A DNA stretch of 64,000 nt from Agelaius tricolor. Taxonomy: Eukaryota; Chordata; Aves; Passeriformes; Icteridae. The stretch covers positions 18,874,244-18,938,243 of the forward strand of contig JALJCS010000004.1 of the NCBI GenBank assembly GCA_023055355.1, in the 5' to 3' direction. The notes under the pieces are model-generated. The model was not told the origin of the DNA and searched no databases. It saw only the letters and a program-made list of their open reading frames with translations. Shown piece by piece: positions 47,614 through 59,431 of this stretch; positions within the stretch are counted from its first letter, which is position 1; each line of letters starts with the position of its first letter. A program made the translations under genes and the position numbers.

Positions 47614-50060
47614 GCTGAGTTAATAAGTAATGATAAAGTCATGATCCATCACAATTAAAATTATCTTATAAGGTAGAATATAGGAAATTTACAAATTTCT
47701 TAGTCAACAAGGGAAAGTATTTTGTTAGCTGGAGCCCTACATTGCAATTTTAAAAGGATGAAGAGTAGCATTAAGAAATAAAGGTGGGAGTGGCAGCTAT
47801 AGACAAAAGCAATATCAAACTGACACTATTTTCACTAAGGCAATAAGTGTTTTTATTAGTGCTCTTGGTTTTCTTCCACTAAAATCAATAACAAAGACTG
47901 TATCCATTTATTTTGCCCTAGTAAAAACCACAAAATAATCTTCTGTTAACAATTTTGTTCAGACAGTTGGTAACACTTGACAGTTTGGTAAATCTGTCTG
48001 AAATTTAGCTTTTTCCAGATTAATAAAGTTCTAAGATATTTTACCATGCTAATTTATTGATGATAAAACTGTAATTTTAAAGGAATATATGGGAATTTAG
48101 ACATTAGTGGTTTTTTATACAAAATAAAAATGAATATGGAATATTTATATAAATTTTTACTTTAAAAATTTTCATTTATTTGAAATTATGGGCTTAAAAT
48201 GTAAGTAGAAAGCACAGTAAAATGTACATACACAGGGTGTAATGAAAAGATAACCTGAAGGAAATTTCCACCTGGCTGTTTACCAGAACAAGATAAGCAA
48301 AACATGAAAAATCTCCAATTCATTTCTTATTTAAAGGAATTTTCTTTCTATGGCTAGCCTATGTTTCCATCTATAACAAAGTACAAAGAGAACAAATGAG
48401 TGGCTTGTTCTTGAGGTCATCCTTTTCAGGATATGTTTGTGAACCAATTCTGAGTTGATTTAGAGATGAAAGTACCTTTTCTTCCTTATAAAAATATGTG
48501 AGTTTAGTTACTATTTAACAAAGATAAGAGGATATTGTTTTTTCCTGTATCTGACTTTTAGAAGAAAATAAATTCTCAGGTTGTTCTCAGAAGTGCCTCC
48601 ATAATTTCAAATTCAACTGAAATGATTTATCAATTAAGTAAAGAATCTACAGACTGGAATACTTTTCATCAGCATTACTGAAAAAGTCACCTTTTACAGG
48701 TCAAAGTACATCTAATTTCAAATTCACTTCCTGAAACATGAAGTTCAAAACAATATTTCATATAGTTCAGGAATTATTCAATTTGTGATACTCTCACTCT
48801 TAAAACCAAGATATTCCTAGACAGTTGTAGCAGAGGTGTACTTTTTCTCAGAAGCTGCATGAAAGAGAATCATGGGGAACAGTTGTTGGTTTAGTTTTTT
48901 ATCCCTTCCCAATACAAGAGGTCAAAACTTTGTGTGGGCAGAATTATTGCTCTAGAGAACAAAGAGGAACATAGAAATACAGCTTTTAACTTGGTGAATG
49001 CTGACTGCTTCTCCTGGCTCTATTGAAGTCTTAACAAACCAAGCAACAAGTCATGATCTTATCCAATCTAACTTGTTGAAAATGGAAGAGCTTTAAATGG
49101 TCTATTTTCATCACCTACACTGAACTCCAAAATATGTACTCATATTGGTGATATTATCATATGACAAACTTGAAATATGTCAGTGTGATTGATAATATAG
49201 TCACTACCAGCAATACCTCATTTTTCATCTAAAAAACTGAAATGATCCTGAGGTTTTAAATACGCACCCCCCTTTTTTCTTTCTCACATTAAACTGGGAG
49301 TATTCTCTTCCTTAACCATGATTTTAACCAGCAAGAATAATATGCTATAGATTTTTCTTTGAAAATTATCTCTTTTTTTCTTATAGTAGTAAGTAAAGTA
49401 TTAAACCCCTAATTCCAAAATTAATGTTTGCTGCTTGATGAAAGATTTGATTGGCAAGGAAAATAATATAGGAGAGTTTCCTGCAAAGTTACTATTCCTT
49501 TTAATGTTCATCTTCCAGATGAATATTAAACTGATATTAGTCTTAACTGCAGTTCTTGTATGTAAAAAGTTAAATAATCATTAGAAATTAACCAGTGTAA
49601 GATGGAAGACATACATGTCAATCTGTTGTTCACACACACAAACACACATGTACAGAAAAAAAACAAAAACCCCAGAAAATAAATAGCCTTTTGTGGTCAA
49701 AAGAAAGAATGAAAGAATGTCACTTAATTGGCAGATAGACTTTTAAAGACTTATATTTTAAACAGCTTTCTGTCATTGTGTTATTTTAAAAAAATATGAA
49801 TATAAAATGGCAGAAAAATTTTGTATGGGTGTTGAGCCCTAGACAGAATACAAAATAAGACAGACAAGTTAATACTTTTTTTCACTTACTATTATGAATA
49901 GTAGTATTTTCACTGTCTAGAAAGCTCCACGTCTTGCATCATCCCAGGAAATAGGAGAAAACTATGTCTTGACAGTAGGTCATAGTGCTCTAATTTTTGC
50001 TGTGCCTTTCAAAGAAGTTGCTGTGTAAGGGAAAAATTGTGACAAAAGACAGGAAAGAAG
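47614..50060. other. AT-rich DNA, no gene recognised
   Basis: About 2.4 kb with no named element. There is a short CA-rich/A-rich run near 49632-49675. Nothing else seen. Confidence 0.6.
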
Positions 50061-50099
50061 GAAGTGGCGGAAGGAAGTGGCGGAAGGAAGTGGCGGAAG
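50061..50099 (+). repeat. 13-bp tandem repeat x3 (GAAGTGGCGGAAG)
   Basis: Three exact 13-bp units directly before the GAAAAA satellite. Each contains one CpG within GGCGG and flanking GGAAG, an ETS-like core. This is probably a simple-repeat expansion derived from purine-rich DNA. Confidence 0.95.
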
Positions 50100-50220
50100 G
50101 AAGGAAAGAAAGAAAAAGAAAAAGAAAAAGAAAAAGAAAAAGAAAAAGAAAAAGAAAAAGAAAAAGAAAAAGAAAAAGAAAAAGAAAAAGAAAAAGAAAA
50201 AGAAAAAGAAAAAGAAAAAA
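50100..50220 (+). repeat. (GAAAAA)n hexanucleotide satellite
   Basis: About 18 GAAAAA units (50112-50220) after a short GGAAAGAAA transition. The plus strand is pure purine from 50095 to 50220. The frame through it (49997-50542) reads alternating Arg/Lys, another reads Lys/Glu; both are repeat artefacts. Confidence 0.97.
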
Positions 50221-51483
50221 TTATTCTCATTCTTTTAGGATCAGCAATATGATTGTTTTAAATTTTTGCTGCATATACAGTGGGGTGGAAGGAGAGAATG
50301 TGAATTGTTATGCCTCAAAGTACGTCATACAAAGCACACTCTTTAAATACAAGAGGGCAGAAACTAGAGGAAAGAAGCAAGGAAACTTACTGGACCATGT
50401 GAAAACATATGTAGCAATACCAGAATGTCTCATTGAAATAGTTTTGTATAAATATTTTTGTCTAAAATGGTTCCAGCTCTGGATTATGTTCCTATCACTA
50501 TTAGCTAAGCTCCATAAAGTGCTAAATAGCCATTTGTTCTAGTTGAGAAAATAGTTTAATAGTTTTCCATTTGATATGTGTGGTCCTGAGCTAGCATCTA
50601 TTGGCCGTAAGGTCTACAGAGAATTTCAGGACAAAATCCCATTTGAAATCAAAGGGATCAGATACCAGATCATCCTGACTTTCCCAGTGTTTCTTTTTAT
50701 TGTGCAGTTATTATCTCAAACACTAGTAGGCTAACAGAAAAGAAATCTTCATACCAGAAAATAGGAAGGACAACAAAATGTTCTCAAACAATTATAGAGT
50801 TTAGGATTCAATTTCAAATCCAAAATCAACCTTTTGATTCTTATTTTTACTTATTACAGATTTTGTCCTTTACTTTGTATCGTACATGACAGCACTGATA
50901 GCACTGTATTTTCTCAGCCTTAATTTAAGTGGATCATAAATTCTGTGAAATTAGATTATTTTAAGGGAATCAAAGTAAATGGTCCACCTGCTTTTTTGGA
51001 ATTAATATAGATGAAAGTTATTTTTCCAAAGTGTTAAATTACAAAGTACAAAAGGTGAATAGTGCCTGAGCTCCTGAAAACTATTTAAGGGATTAAAGTC
51101 ATTAGCCAGAGTTGAAACTTCTATAAAGGTTTCTGTATTCATGCCAAACAGTGCTGGAGGAGTCTAAAGTTGTAAGATTTTATACTTATGCTTATTTAAT
51201 TGACACATTCATTTAACATCAATTAATTTAACTGATAACTATCTATTTAGAAATCATATGGGGCCAATTCTCCTCCAGGTTACATTGCTTTGAATTTGAG
51301 TAATGGCATCCAAATTAACAGGCTTAGTCATATTAGTGATGGCTTTTTTATAGGAATAATTTTTCCAGAAATTATGTCTTTAATTACAAATTTTTTAAAA
51401 CACACTTCTATAGATATGTTTGTCCCTTAATGATTCTATGTTAATTTGACTTCAGTGCAGGGAAAGGTTATGCAGAGATCTCA
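50221..51483. other. AT-rich DNA, no gene recognised
   Basis: No transposon or gene recognised. The C-terminal half of a long frame from the upstream satellite extends to 50542 without known motif. Confidence 0.6.
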
Positions 51484-52056
51484 TTGAGTGCTGTCACATG
51501 GAATATACAGGACAAACCAGGCAATCAGGCCCAGCCAGAATTCATTTGTGAAAGGCAGTCCCTCTTGACCAACCTGATCTCCCTCTGTGAGCAGATGTCC
51601 AAGAAAGCCAGTGGCATCCTAGATTGTGTCAGGCATAGTGTGGCAAGCAGGATTCAAGAAGGGAACATCCCTCTGGACTTAGTGCAGGTGAGGTTGTGAC
51701 TTGAATCCAGTGTTCACTTTTGGGCTCCTCATGGAAAAGAAAGACATTTTGGTGCTGTAGCATGTCCAGAGAAGGGCAAGAGAGCTGGTGAAGGGTTGGG
51801 AAAATAAGTGTGATGTGGAGCTGCTGAGGGAGGCGGGAAAAGGAGGCTCTGGATAGATCTTATTGGTCTCTTCAGCCACCTGAATTGAAGGTGAACTCAG
51901 GCAGGGTTTAGTCTCTTCTCCTAGGAAACAAATTACAGAAATAGAAGAAATGACCTCAGATTGCTTCAGAGGAGATTTAGATTGGACATTAGGAAGAATT
52001 TCTTCATGGAAAATGTTGTCAAGCACTAGAACATGCTGCCCAGGGAACGTGAACCC
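51484..52056 (+). mobile_element. CR1 LINE with a large internal deletion
   Basis: The first about 110 bp match the CR1 coding region upstream of the reverse transcriptase active site ('caatcaggcccagccagaat', 'tgtgaaaggcagtccctctt', 'gaccaacctgatctccctct'). At about 51597 the sequence jumps to the region after the reverse transcriptase ('aagaaagccagtggcatcct', 'agtgtggcaagcagg'). It then continues in order through 'gtgttcacttttgggctcct', 'gtccagagaagggcaagaga' and 'tttagattggacattagga' to 'catgctgcccagggaacg'. The 3' terminus is missing. The jump implies loss of several hundred bp including the catalytic region. Frames of 71 (+) and 115 (-) codons over it are not genes. Confidence 0.88.
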
Positions 52057-52890
52057 TTAAAAGGAACAAAACCACAGTACAAAAAAATAGATTAAATACT
52101 TGTCTGTATTGTAAGGAGAGGGTTAACTACACTTGCAGCATATGCCTTAAACATTCATTTTGTGGTGAAACTTGCATAAAACACCGTGTGTTCATATGCA
52201 TAAGCTGCAAAAAGGAGCAAGTTTCAGTTCTGGCCTTATGGAGGTACCACCAAACATAATAATTTTTGAGGCAACTGCTCCATTGTAATGTGTTATATAA
52301 TGGTGGCATAACTGCACTAGCACAAAAAGGGTGGTTACAAATAGGACACTTCATTCTGGGGTGTCCTGGAAAACACAAAATTTTATAATATTCCATAACT
52401 CTCTGTGCCTGAAATTGTCACTGTCTCTTTAACACTCAACAGTGTGTCCAGAAATGGAACTGTATGGCTGTGGGGTTTCCAAGAGTCCTTTTGAAGAGTA
52501 AGGGAATTAAGTCAGAGTTTTCTTGCCTCTCTTGCCTCTCTCTTGCCTTTTGCCTTTACATGCAACTCTAGCTGCTCTAGAAGCTGCATTTTGCAAGGGA
52601 AAACCATTTCAGAGTGAAATTTGCAGCTCCTGTTGGTAGTGTAAAACCAGAGCAGGTCCAGGGCAGGGTCACCACTTGCTGGTGCTTGAGAGTCCAGTTC
52701 TTTTTCCTCCCTGCATTGGAACAGGGACCCAAGACAGCAGCACCAACACCAGTGGAGTCCTGTGGGTGTCAGGAGGCAGCAAGTGGCAGCACTGACCACA
52801 GATGGCAGCAATTTCAATCTGTCAGAGACGGGATACATTTGATGTCTTGAAAGAATGTGTGTCTGTATGTGTGTGAAAGTCTAGAAACAA
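52057..52890. other. Unidentified, partly GC-rich DNA
   Basis: 52057-52430 is AT-rich. 52440-52830 is GC-balanced, with short direct repeats (TTGCCTCTC, about 52524-52545) and frames of 108 (-) and 78 (+) codons. I could not assign it to CR1 or an LTR. It may be a further unrecognised retroelement. Confidence 0.45.
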
Positions 52891-52964
52891 ATGACAGAAT
52901 GAGAGCAAATGGCATCAAGTTGCCTCAGAGGAGGTTTAGATTGGATTTTGGGAAGAATGTCTTC
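52891..52964 (+). mobile_element. Short CR1 internal fragment
   Basis: 'gagcaaatggcatcaagttg', 'cctcagaggaggtttagatt' and 'gggaagaatgtcttc' match the CR1 block that also occurs at about 51940-52010 in the copy upstream. Because both copies contain the same block, this is a second insertion or duplicate rather than the continuation of the first. Confidence 0.75.
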
Positions 52965-54274
52965 TGATTTTGCATGCTTCCATTCATTCATTACTAGATA
53001 CCGCAAAGGAAGACTGTCAATTCATTAACAATGTATCAAAACTTCATCAACAAAGTATTTTAACAGCACATGCAAATGTCATGCTTAGAAGTTCAGCATC
53101 TCAAAATCTTTTAAGGTGAGGAAAGTTTTTATGAAGGTAGGCTATATGAATCACATTTAACTAGTGAAATTTTATTATTTATAGTGGCAAAAATTTCCCT
53201 TTTCTACTCCACAATGGAATGAAATATATAAAATTTAATGCGACAGCAATCATAAGTTGATATTCTTCATTTTATAACTTGGATAGGTATAATTGTGAAA
53301 AAAAAATCCCATATGTAAATGAAAAAATGAGCTCCTACTCTTTTTCTTTTTTTAAAAAATATGGTTATTTTAATAGTTGCATGATATAATCAAGTCCTGA
53401 ATAAAATACTTCATGATGCAATATTCTGTACAAGACACCTGCCTTCCTTATATTGGATTTGACAATGCTTTTGGCTAAAGTGCCTCGCCTCTTCTGAGAA
53501 TAGATTACCCAAAACCAAGTCACTTTCATACCAAAACAATCACTTTTCTTTTCCCTTCATGAAATTTTGTTGCCTGCAGACTTTAGTTAGAAGATCACAG
53601 AGTTGTCAGAGACATTACCCATAAGTTAAAGCTCTAACATTGCTGCCCATGTAAAATCAGGCCAAAATTAGCAAAGGACCAATGACTTACTTGTACTCAG
53701 CTATTCATGTCTGACAAGTGGAACATGATCAGTGCTAGTCTCTGGGGAAAGAATTTCTTATTTTCCATGAAACTGAATTTTCCACTGTCCAACATGCAGT
53801 GAAGATTGGTCCATCTTATCAACAGTGATGCCAGGGCAAAGGGTGGAAGCAAAGGCATTAAATTCTGCCATGGCTAGAAAATGCTGATTGAAGGAAGCCT
53901 TGATAGGCTCAGTAGAGCAGTGTAAGGCAAACAAAGAAACAGGATATGAGGAATGAAGATATGGATAGGAAAAACACCATGCCAGCAGCTGATATAATTT
54001 AATTGCTTCCTGCTTTTCCATTACCTCATGCATCAGAGATCTTGACTTAGGTCCTAGTTTAAAAATATTAATATCAACAGTATCACAATGGGTGTTAAAA
54101 TGATATATATTCAAATATGAGGAATATCAGAATAACAGCTGTTTCTTGTACTTTTCAGTTTTCAAATGAATTTTGAGATTGCTCTACTTACTGTAACATA
54201 GAGTTGTGAACAGTGTGCTATTAAACCAAATATATGGAATGGAGAATTATTTATTTGAGATCCAAGAAGATTGC
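52965..54274. other. AT-rich DNA; one unexplained 118-codon frame
   Basis: No named repeat. An open frame of 118 codons on the minus strand (53758-54114) has mixed, protein-like composition with scattered Cys and His, but no domain I recognise and no clear promoter or splice signals. A frame this long can arise by chance in a window of this size. Confidence 0.5.
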
Positions 54275-54385
54275 TATGATATGATATGATATGACTATAT
54301 TAATTATATTATATTATATTATATTATATTATATTATATTACATTATATTACATTACATTACATTAAATTACATTACATTGTATT
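54275..54385 (+). repeat. (TATGA)n / (ATATT)n / (ACATT)n pentanucleotide tract
   Basis: Four TATGA units, then about seven ATATT units (54305-54340), grading into ACATT units (54341-54380) and a short TATATATATA. Adjacent pentamers differing by one base suggest stepwise evolution of one satellite. Confidence 0.93.
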
Positions 54386-55638
54386 ATTTTTATAATATAT
54401 ATATATTTTTAAATAAAGTCACAGAGAAGAAATAACATCATACTCTTAAAAGAATGCCTATACAACAGAGGTCATGTGAGAAACTGGGTAAGTCACCATC
54501 AGAGCTACACCATAATATTTGGCCCGTGGGAGTCTTCTACTTAATAGTTAACATAGAGACGCTATAGTGGTTCAATATACCAACATCATTGTAAAGACAC
54601 CACTGCCACAGTGATGAAAGTGCTAGGAGTTAACACCTGTAGCAGAAGCAGATTTACAACTGAGCTTTCAACAGACCAAGTAACCTGCAACACTCAGGGT
54701 ATTGAGTAATCTACACATTGCTGAATGTTCACTGAGAATTTTCAGAATTAATAGGAATTTTGTAACTCTTTCAGATGTGTAACATTTAAAATAAAACACT
54801 CAAGAAAACTGTACTTTAAGAGCATCAATTTCCAAAACCGCCTTATTAAATTTAACAAATGCAATAACAAACAGTAAGCTGGATCAGGATTTATCTCAAG
54901 GAACATAATAAAGTTCAGCCCTGTCCAGACTGTAATATGTCCCGTTCATACACCTTGACACTCATAAAGATGTTTGCAAAGGCATTCTGAACAATCTACT
55001 TTCATCACATTTCTATGTCCATCTTCCTACATCTCTATAGCTTAATAATGTTTCTGCAAGATAAATTTGATCAAGATAATTATATTACTCACTAAGAGAA
55101 GTAACTCTATTTGTGTTACTTGGAATTCTAGTTCAGGCTTTTACAGCTTCATTTGATAGTGCTTAATCTATTCAATAGAAGAAATCTAGGAGGCCTCCTG
55201 TATCTTTCTGATATGTGGCCATGACAACAGCTGACACAAACATCAGATGATTAACATCAGATGGATTATGTGAATGCTGCTTGACATTAGAAAATAACTA
55301 CTTTCAGTATATATGACTGAAACAGCAGTCATGCTGCCCCTACTCTGTCTGTACTCTGCCACTTGAAGTAGAGAACCAGAGTGACCACAGGACACATAGT
55401 GGTGATTTTACTAGGACTGTGCAAGCTTCTGATTTACCAGGCAACCATCACTGTTCTCTCTGAAGACAGACATAATTTCATGAAGCTCATGAAGTAGCAA
55501 CCTTATGTTTCATTGTAATGGCATTAATGGCCAATCTATCATTAATAACCTGTCAGTTTAGAAAGATATACTGATTTCTGGTTTTATTAATTAAGATAAA
55601 TAATAATGTCTTCCAACATTCCCCTAAAAACAGTGAAG
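54386..55638. other. No gene or named repeat
   Basis: Moderately AT-rich sequence with no repeat family recognised and no convincing frame. Confidence 0.55.
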
Positions 55639-55643
55639 CTATT
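55639..55643 (+). repeat. Target-site duplication (left) of solo LTR
   Basis: CTATT flanks the LTR start. The right copy, CCATT (56197-56201), differs at one position. Confidence 0.7.
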
Positions 55644-56196
55644 TGTTGTGGATTAACACCAGCCAGCAACCAAAGGACACATCGCCACATGTTCAGTCCG
55701 CTATCAGTGGACTGGGATTGTGGAGAGAACTGGAAGGCTGACAGCTGGAAAACTGGTGTATTGAGACAAAGTTTAACAGGAAAAACAAAAGTCACACATG
55801 CAAGTAAAGCAAAACCCAAGGAATTAATTCACTGCTTCCCATGGGTAGGCGGGTATTCAGCCATCTCCAGGAGAGCAAGGCTCCATCATGCATAATAGTT
55901 ACCTGGGGAGATTTTCCTCCATTCCACCTTCTTCTCCCAACTTATATACTGAGCCTGATGCCATATGGTGAGTGATATTCCTGTGGTCTTTTTTTGGGTC
56001 ACTTATCCCCAATATGTGCCCTTCCTGCCATTGTGGCAGTATGAAGTACAAAAGGCCTTGGCTCTGTGTGAGCCCTGCTCAGCAGTTATGAAAACATCTC
56101 TGTATTATCAACCCTGTGATCAATACAAATGCAAAATACAGCCTCATACCAGACATTGTGAAAAAAATTAACTCCACACCAGCAAAGGACAGCACA
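55644..56196 (-). mobile_element. ERVL-type solo LTR (553 bp)
   Basis: The plus strand begins TGTTGTGGATTAACACCAGC and ends ...GGACAGCACA. Read on the minus strand it begins TGTGCTGTCCTTTGCTGG, then 'tggagttaatttttttcac', which I recognise as the start of a widespread bird ERVL-class LTR. A TATA box (GTATATAA, complement of 55942-55949) lies mid-element and a degenerate polyadenylation region lies near 55771-55776. The flanks CTATT/CCATT look like a 5-bp target duplication with one later substitution, the length typical of ERVL. No internal retroviral genes adjoin, so it is a solo LTR left by recombination between the two LTRs of a provirus. The open frames inside it are not genes. Confidence 0.9.
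55942..55949 (-). promoter_or_regulatory. TATA box of the solo LTR
   Basis: The minus strand reads GTATATAA about 250 bp from the LTR 5' end, as expected for the U3/R border. Present activity is unknown. Confidence 0.6.
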
Positions 56197-56387
56197 CCAT
56201 TAAGGATGGCCACAGCAAATCCATCCCTCTCCTGCTGAAAGGAGTATACCTGTTCCAAGCTGACTGCCTTCTCAGATGGTTCAGGCGGAAAGTAACAATT
56301 GGTGTGACAGGACTTTTGTTCATGGTAAATTTACTGACTTACAGCCATGGACTTAAAGCTTATGGACATAGGACACAAATCTTATGA

Positions 56388-56762
56388 GGGGTGAGAGAGC
56401 TGGGGTCGTTTACACTGGAGAAAGGGAGGCTTAGGTGAGACATTATCAATTGCTACACAACTACACAAAAGGAAGTAGTAGTGAGGTGGATGCCAGACTC
56501 TTCTCCAGGTAAAAAGTGAAAGGACAAGAGCAAAAGGCCTCAGTTTGCACCAGTGGAAGTTTAGATGAGGCCAACATTTTTCATGAAAAGGATAGTAAGG
56601 TATTGGAACTGACTGTCCAGAGAAACAGTGAAGTTCCTGGGGAAGGATTCAAAACACGTGACTAAGGCTTGAGGACATGGTTCAGTGGTGGTAGTATTAG
56701 GTTAACATTGAACCTGATGGTCTTAAAGGTATTTCCCAACCTTAAAGATTCTATGATTTTAT
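56388..56762 (+). mobile_element. CR1 LINE 3' end
   Basis: Sense CR1 order: 'gagagagctggggtcgttta', 'cactggagaaagggaggctt', 'ccagactcttctccagg', a diverged 'caagagcaaaaggcctcagttt', 'actgactgtccagagaaac', 'gaggacatggttcagtggtgg' and 'gttaacattgaacctgatgg'. The end is 'aaccttaaagattctatgat'. The 'catggttcagtggtgg...gatggtcttaaaggt' tail marks a CR1 subtype different from most other copies here. Confidence 0.92.
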
Positions 56763-57535
56763 TATTTCTTGTACTTTAATGGATCAAGCTATAGAAATAA
56801 ATGCCACCTCCACAGAACATGCAAGTACCATTCACAGTGAAGAAAACTGACCTTCTCATAGTGACTTTTAAGCTCTTACAGTCTCAGGGTGAGTATGATT
56901 TTCTATGTGTTTAGATAGGCAGTGAATCAATTTTATGTTTGCTTGGCTCAGTGATTAACAAAATCACAGAACATAAATTTAAATTAAGTAATGTAAAAGA
57001 CTTCACTTGTATAATAGGAGATAAACTGAGATACCATACCTCTAAAATTTTAAACATTTTTTAAAACTTATTTCAAATAAATGTGATAATTTTTTGTTTG
57101 TTTACTTGTAACTTACTTGTCTGTGGTAAAAAATGTTTAATTTTTATCCTTTATTGATGGAGAAGATTTGCATATCATAAAAAATATTTATGTCAATAAA
57201 GCACAAGGTGATTTATAATTCGAAAATGTCAAGTCTTTTAAAAAAATATTTTGTCCCAGAATGAGAACTACAGAAGTAGTCAGTAGCAGACCTTACTTCC
57301 CCTCTCACATGTGAGAAAATAAAAATGATGAATTTACATTAAGAATGCCAAAAAAAATGTCCCAATGTATTTATAAATTAAAGAACAACCATTTAGATAA
57401 ATCATATTCCTCTCAATTTGAAGCACATTAAAGAAAGAAGAGCCCAGTCACAAACATAGAAGTCTCCTTTTGGCATCACATTATAAAAAGTGAATTAAAA
57501 GTATATAAAAATTATTTAAAAATTACATTAAAAGT
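56763..57535. other. AT-rich DNA, no gene recognised
   Basis: Spacer between two plus-strand CR1 copies. Nothing recognised. Confidence 0.6.
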
Positions 57536-57985
57536 TTAGAGGGCATCCAAAGGAATGCTGTGAAGATGGTGAAAGATGGAGGGAAAGCTATACACCAGGT
57601 GATCGAGGTCACTTGGTCTGTTCAGCCCAGAGGAGACTGAGGGCAGACCTCACTGCAGTTGCAACTTCCTCATGAGGGGAAAAGGAGGGTCAGGCAATGA
57701 TCTCTTCTCTGTGGTGATCAGTGACAGGACCCATGAATGGCCTGAAGTTGTACCAGGGAGGTTTAGGTTGGATGTTAGAAAAAGGTTTTTCACCAGAGGG
57801 TGGTTGGGCACAGGAACAGGATCCTCAGGCTCCTCACAACACCAGCCTGACAGAGTTCAAGAAGAGTTTGGACAGCACTCTGTCCAAAGACATGTGATGT
57901 GATTCTTGTTATTGTCCAGTGCAGGGCCAGGACATAATTTGGTGAACCTTGTAGGTCCATTCCAGCAATCCACAAGTTATGGGTC
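57536..57985 (+). mobile_element. CR1 LINE 3' fragment
   Basis: 'gggcatccaaaggaatgctg', 'ggtctgttcagcccagagg', 'agactgagggcagacctcac', 'gtgatcagtgacaggaccca', 'gggaggtttaggttggatgt', 'gagtttggacagcactctgt' and 'aggtccattccagcaatcc' follow CR1 order. The final TTCTGTGAT repeats are not visible. A 76-codon frame is internal and meaningless. Confidence 0.88.
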
Positions 57986-59228
57986 ACTGGGCCAAAAGAT
58001 TTCTCTATATTGTATTGTTTCTCCCTCTAGCACCTTTCTCTTTATCATCATTATTGTTGGCTACATTTTCTGAAATTTTTTATTATTGTGACACTAACAG
58101 TTTTGTTAAGATACCACAAAGAACATTAATACAGAACTAGGACAGATAGAAAATTCACAGAAAGCTGTATTCTGCCAAATACAGAATGGAAACAAAAGAT
58201 GGATATGAAACAGAAAATATACAGAATCATAAATATTGAAGAAGCTGTAAAAACCTCTGGAGCTTTCAGAAACTCTCATGCGTCTGAGTTAGAGCTTTTG
58301 GCTTTGGGTTTGGGGTTGTCATTTGTTTGTTTTATTTCCAGTTAAAAACAAAACAAAAAACAAAACAAACCAAAAATTTCTAAATTAGGAAAAAGTGCAG
58401 ATCTTAAGGTAAAATCACTGAATTTTAGCTCACAAAGAAATCAGTTCTCTGTTTGCAGCAAGCACTTTAACAGTAATCATTGGGTTTATGTGACTTTCTT
58501 TACAATCAGGCTTCACATAAGCATTCAGTTAACTATGTTGCTTCCCATATTTACAATTCAATAGATACTTTTATTCTTCCTTGCATATGCAAACACCCTG
58601 GCATTTGAATCTAACATGAATCTACCCATGAATAGAGAAAATCTGTCCTTCAGTAGGATTCAGCAAATTCCTCTCTCCTTTTTTGCATACATCATACACC
58701 TACAAATGTGTGATTGTTCTCACCTAAAAGTTTAAAAGTTTATGTGCTCAAAATGAATAAATTTAGATTTAGAAAAAATAATTTCATTCATGCCTTCACT
58801 ATCCTTCATCTTGACATGGCAATTTCCTATTAATAATTACATCCATCCTCCTTCAGCTTGTAACTAGTTTGCTAAAGTAATATTCATAGTCTTTACCATG
58901 TCTAATTTTTTGCTTGAAACTCTCAGGCATTTATCAAACTGTATGACTGGACCTACAGCTGATGTAGCCTAGCTCTTTCCCAGTAATGTCAATAGATAAA
59001 ATTCAATATATAATTGCAAAGAATCTTATCTTCGATCATGTTATCTCTTTTTACCTACCTCCACCTCTCCACTTCTGACCACATCTACATTTTCAGCTGC
59101 CTCACAATATTGTCTCCTCATGCTAATATTTTTTTTTAATCTGATCCCCTTTTATTCTCAGAAGCCTCCTACAGTTGGTATTTTTATTTTCTTGAAAATT
59201 CATACCACATGAAAACACCTGAATGAAA
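57986..59228. other. AT-rich DNA, no gene recognised
   Basis: Includes G/T- and A/C-rich low-complexity runs (58305-58375). No element named. Confidence 0.6.
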
Positions 59229-59431
59229 CAGGAAGTTCCATCTTAATAGGTAGGTGACAAAGCATTGGAACAGATGGCCCAGAGAGATTCTGAAGACTCC
59301 TTCTCTGTAATACTCAAAAGCCATCTGACCACAACCTGCGCAATCTGCTCTAGTGAATCTGCTATATCAGGGACTTGCACTATGTGATCCTCAGAGGTGC
59401 CTTCCAATGCAGACGTCCTGTGATTCTGTGA
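59229..59431 (+). mobile_element. CR1 LINE 3' end
   Basis: 'aggaagttccatcttaatag', 'gcattggaacagatggccca', 'gactccttctctgtaatact', 'gaccacaacctgcgcaatct' and 'gtgatcctcagaggtgcctt', ending GTGATTCTGTGAA. About 200 bp of CR1 tail with an intact terminus. Confidence 0.9.

Noticed and set aside
49997..50542. 181-codon frame with an Arg/Lys-rich stretch
   Set aside because: The basic stretch is the GAAAAA microsatellite read in frame, not a nuclear-localisation domain. The remainder is unrecognised.
58210..58270. ACAGAATCATAAATATTG resembling a CR1 terminus (-)
   Set aside because: No further CR1 landmark follows. Too short to distinguish from chance.
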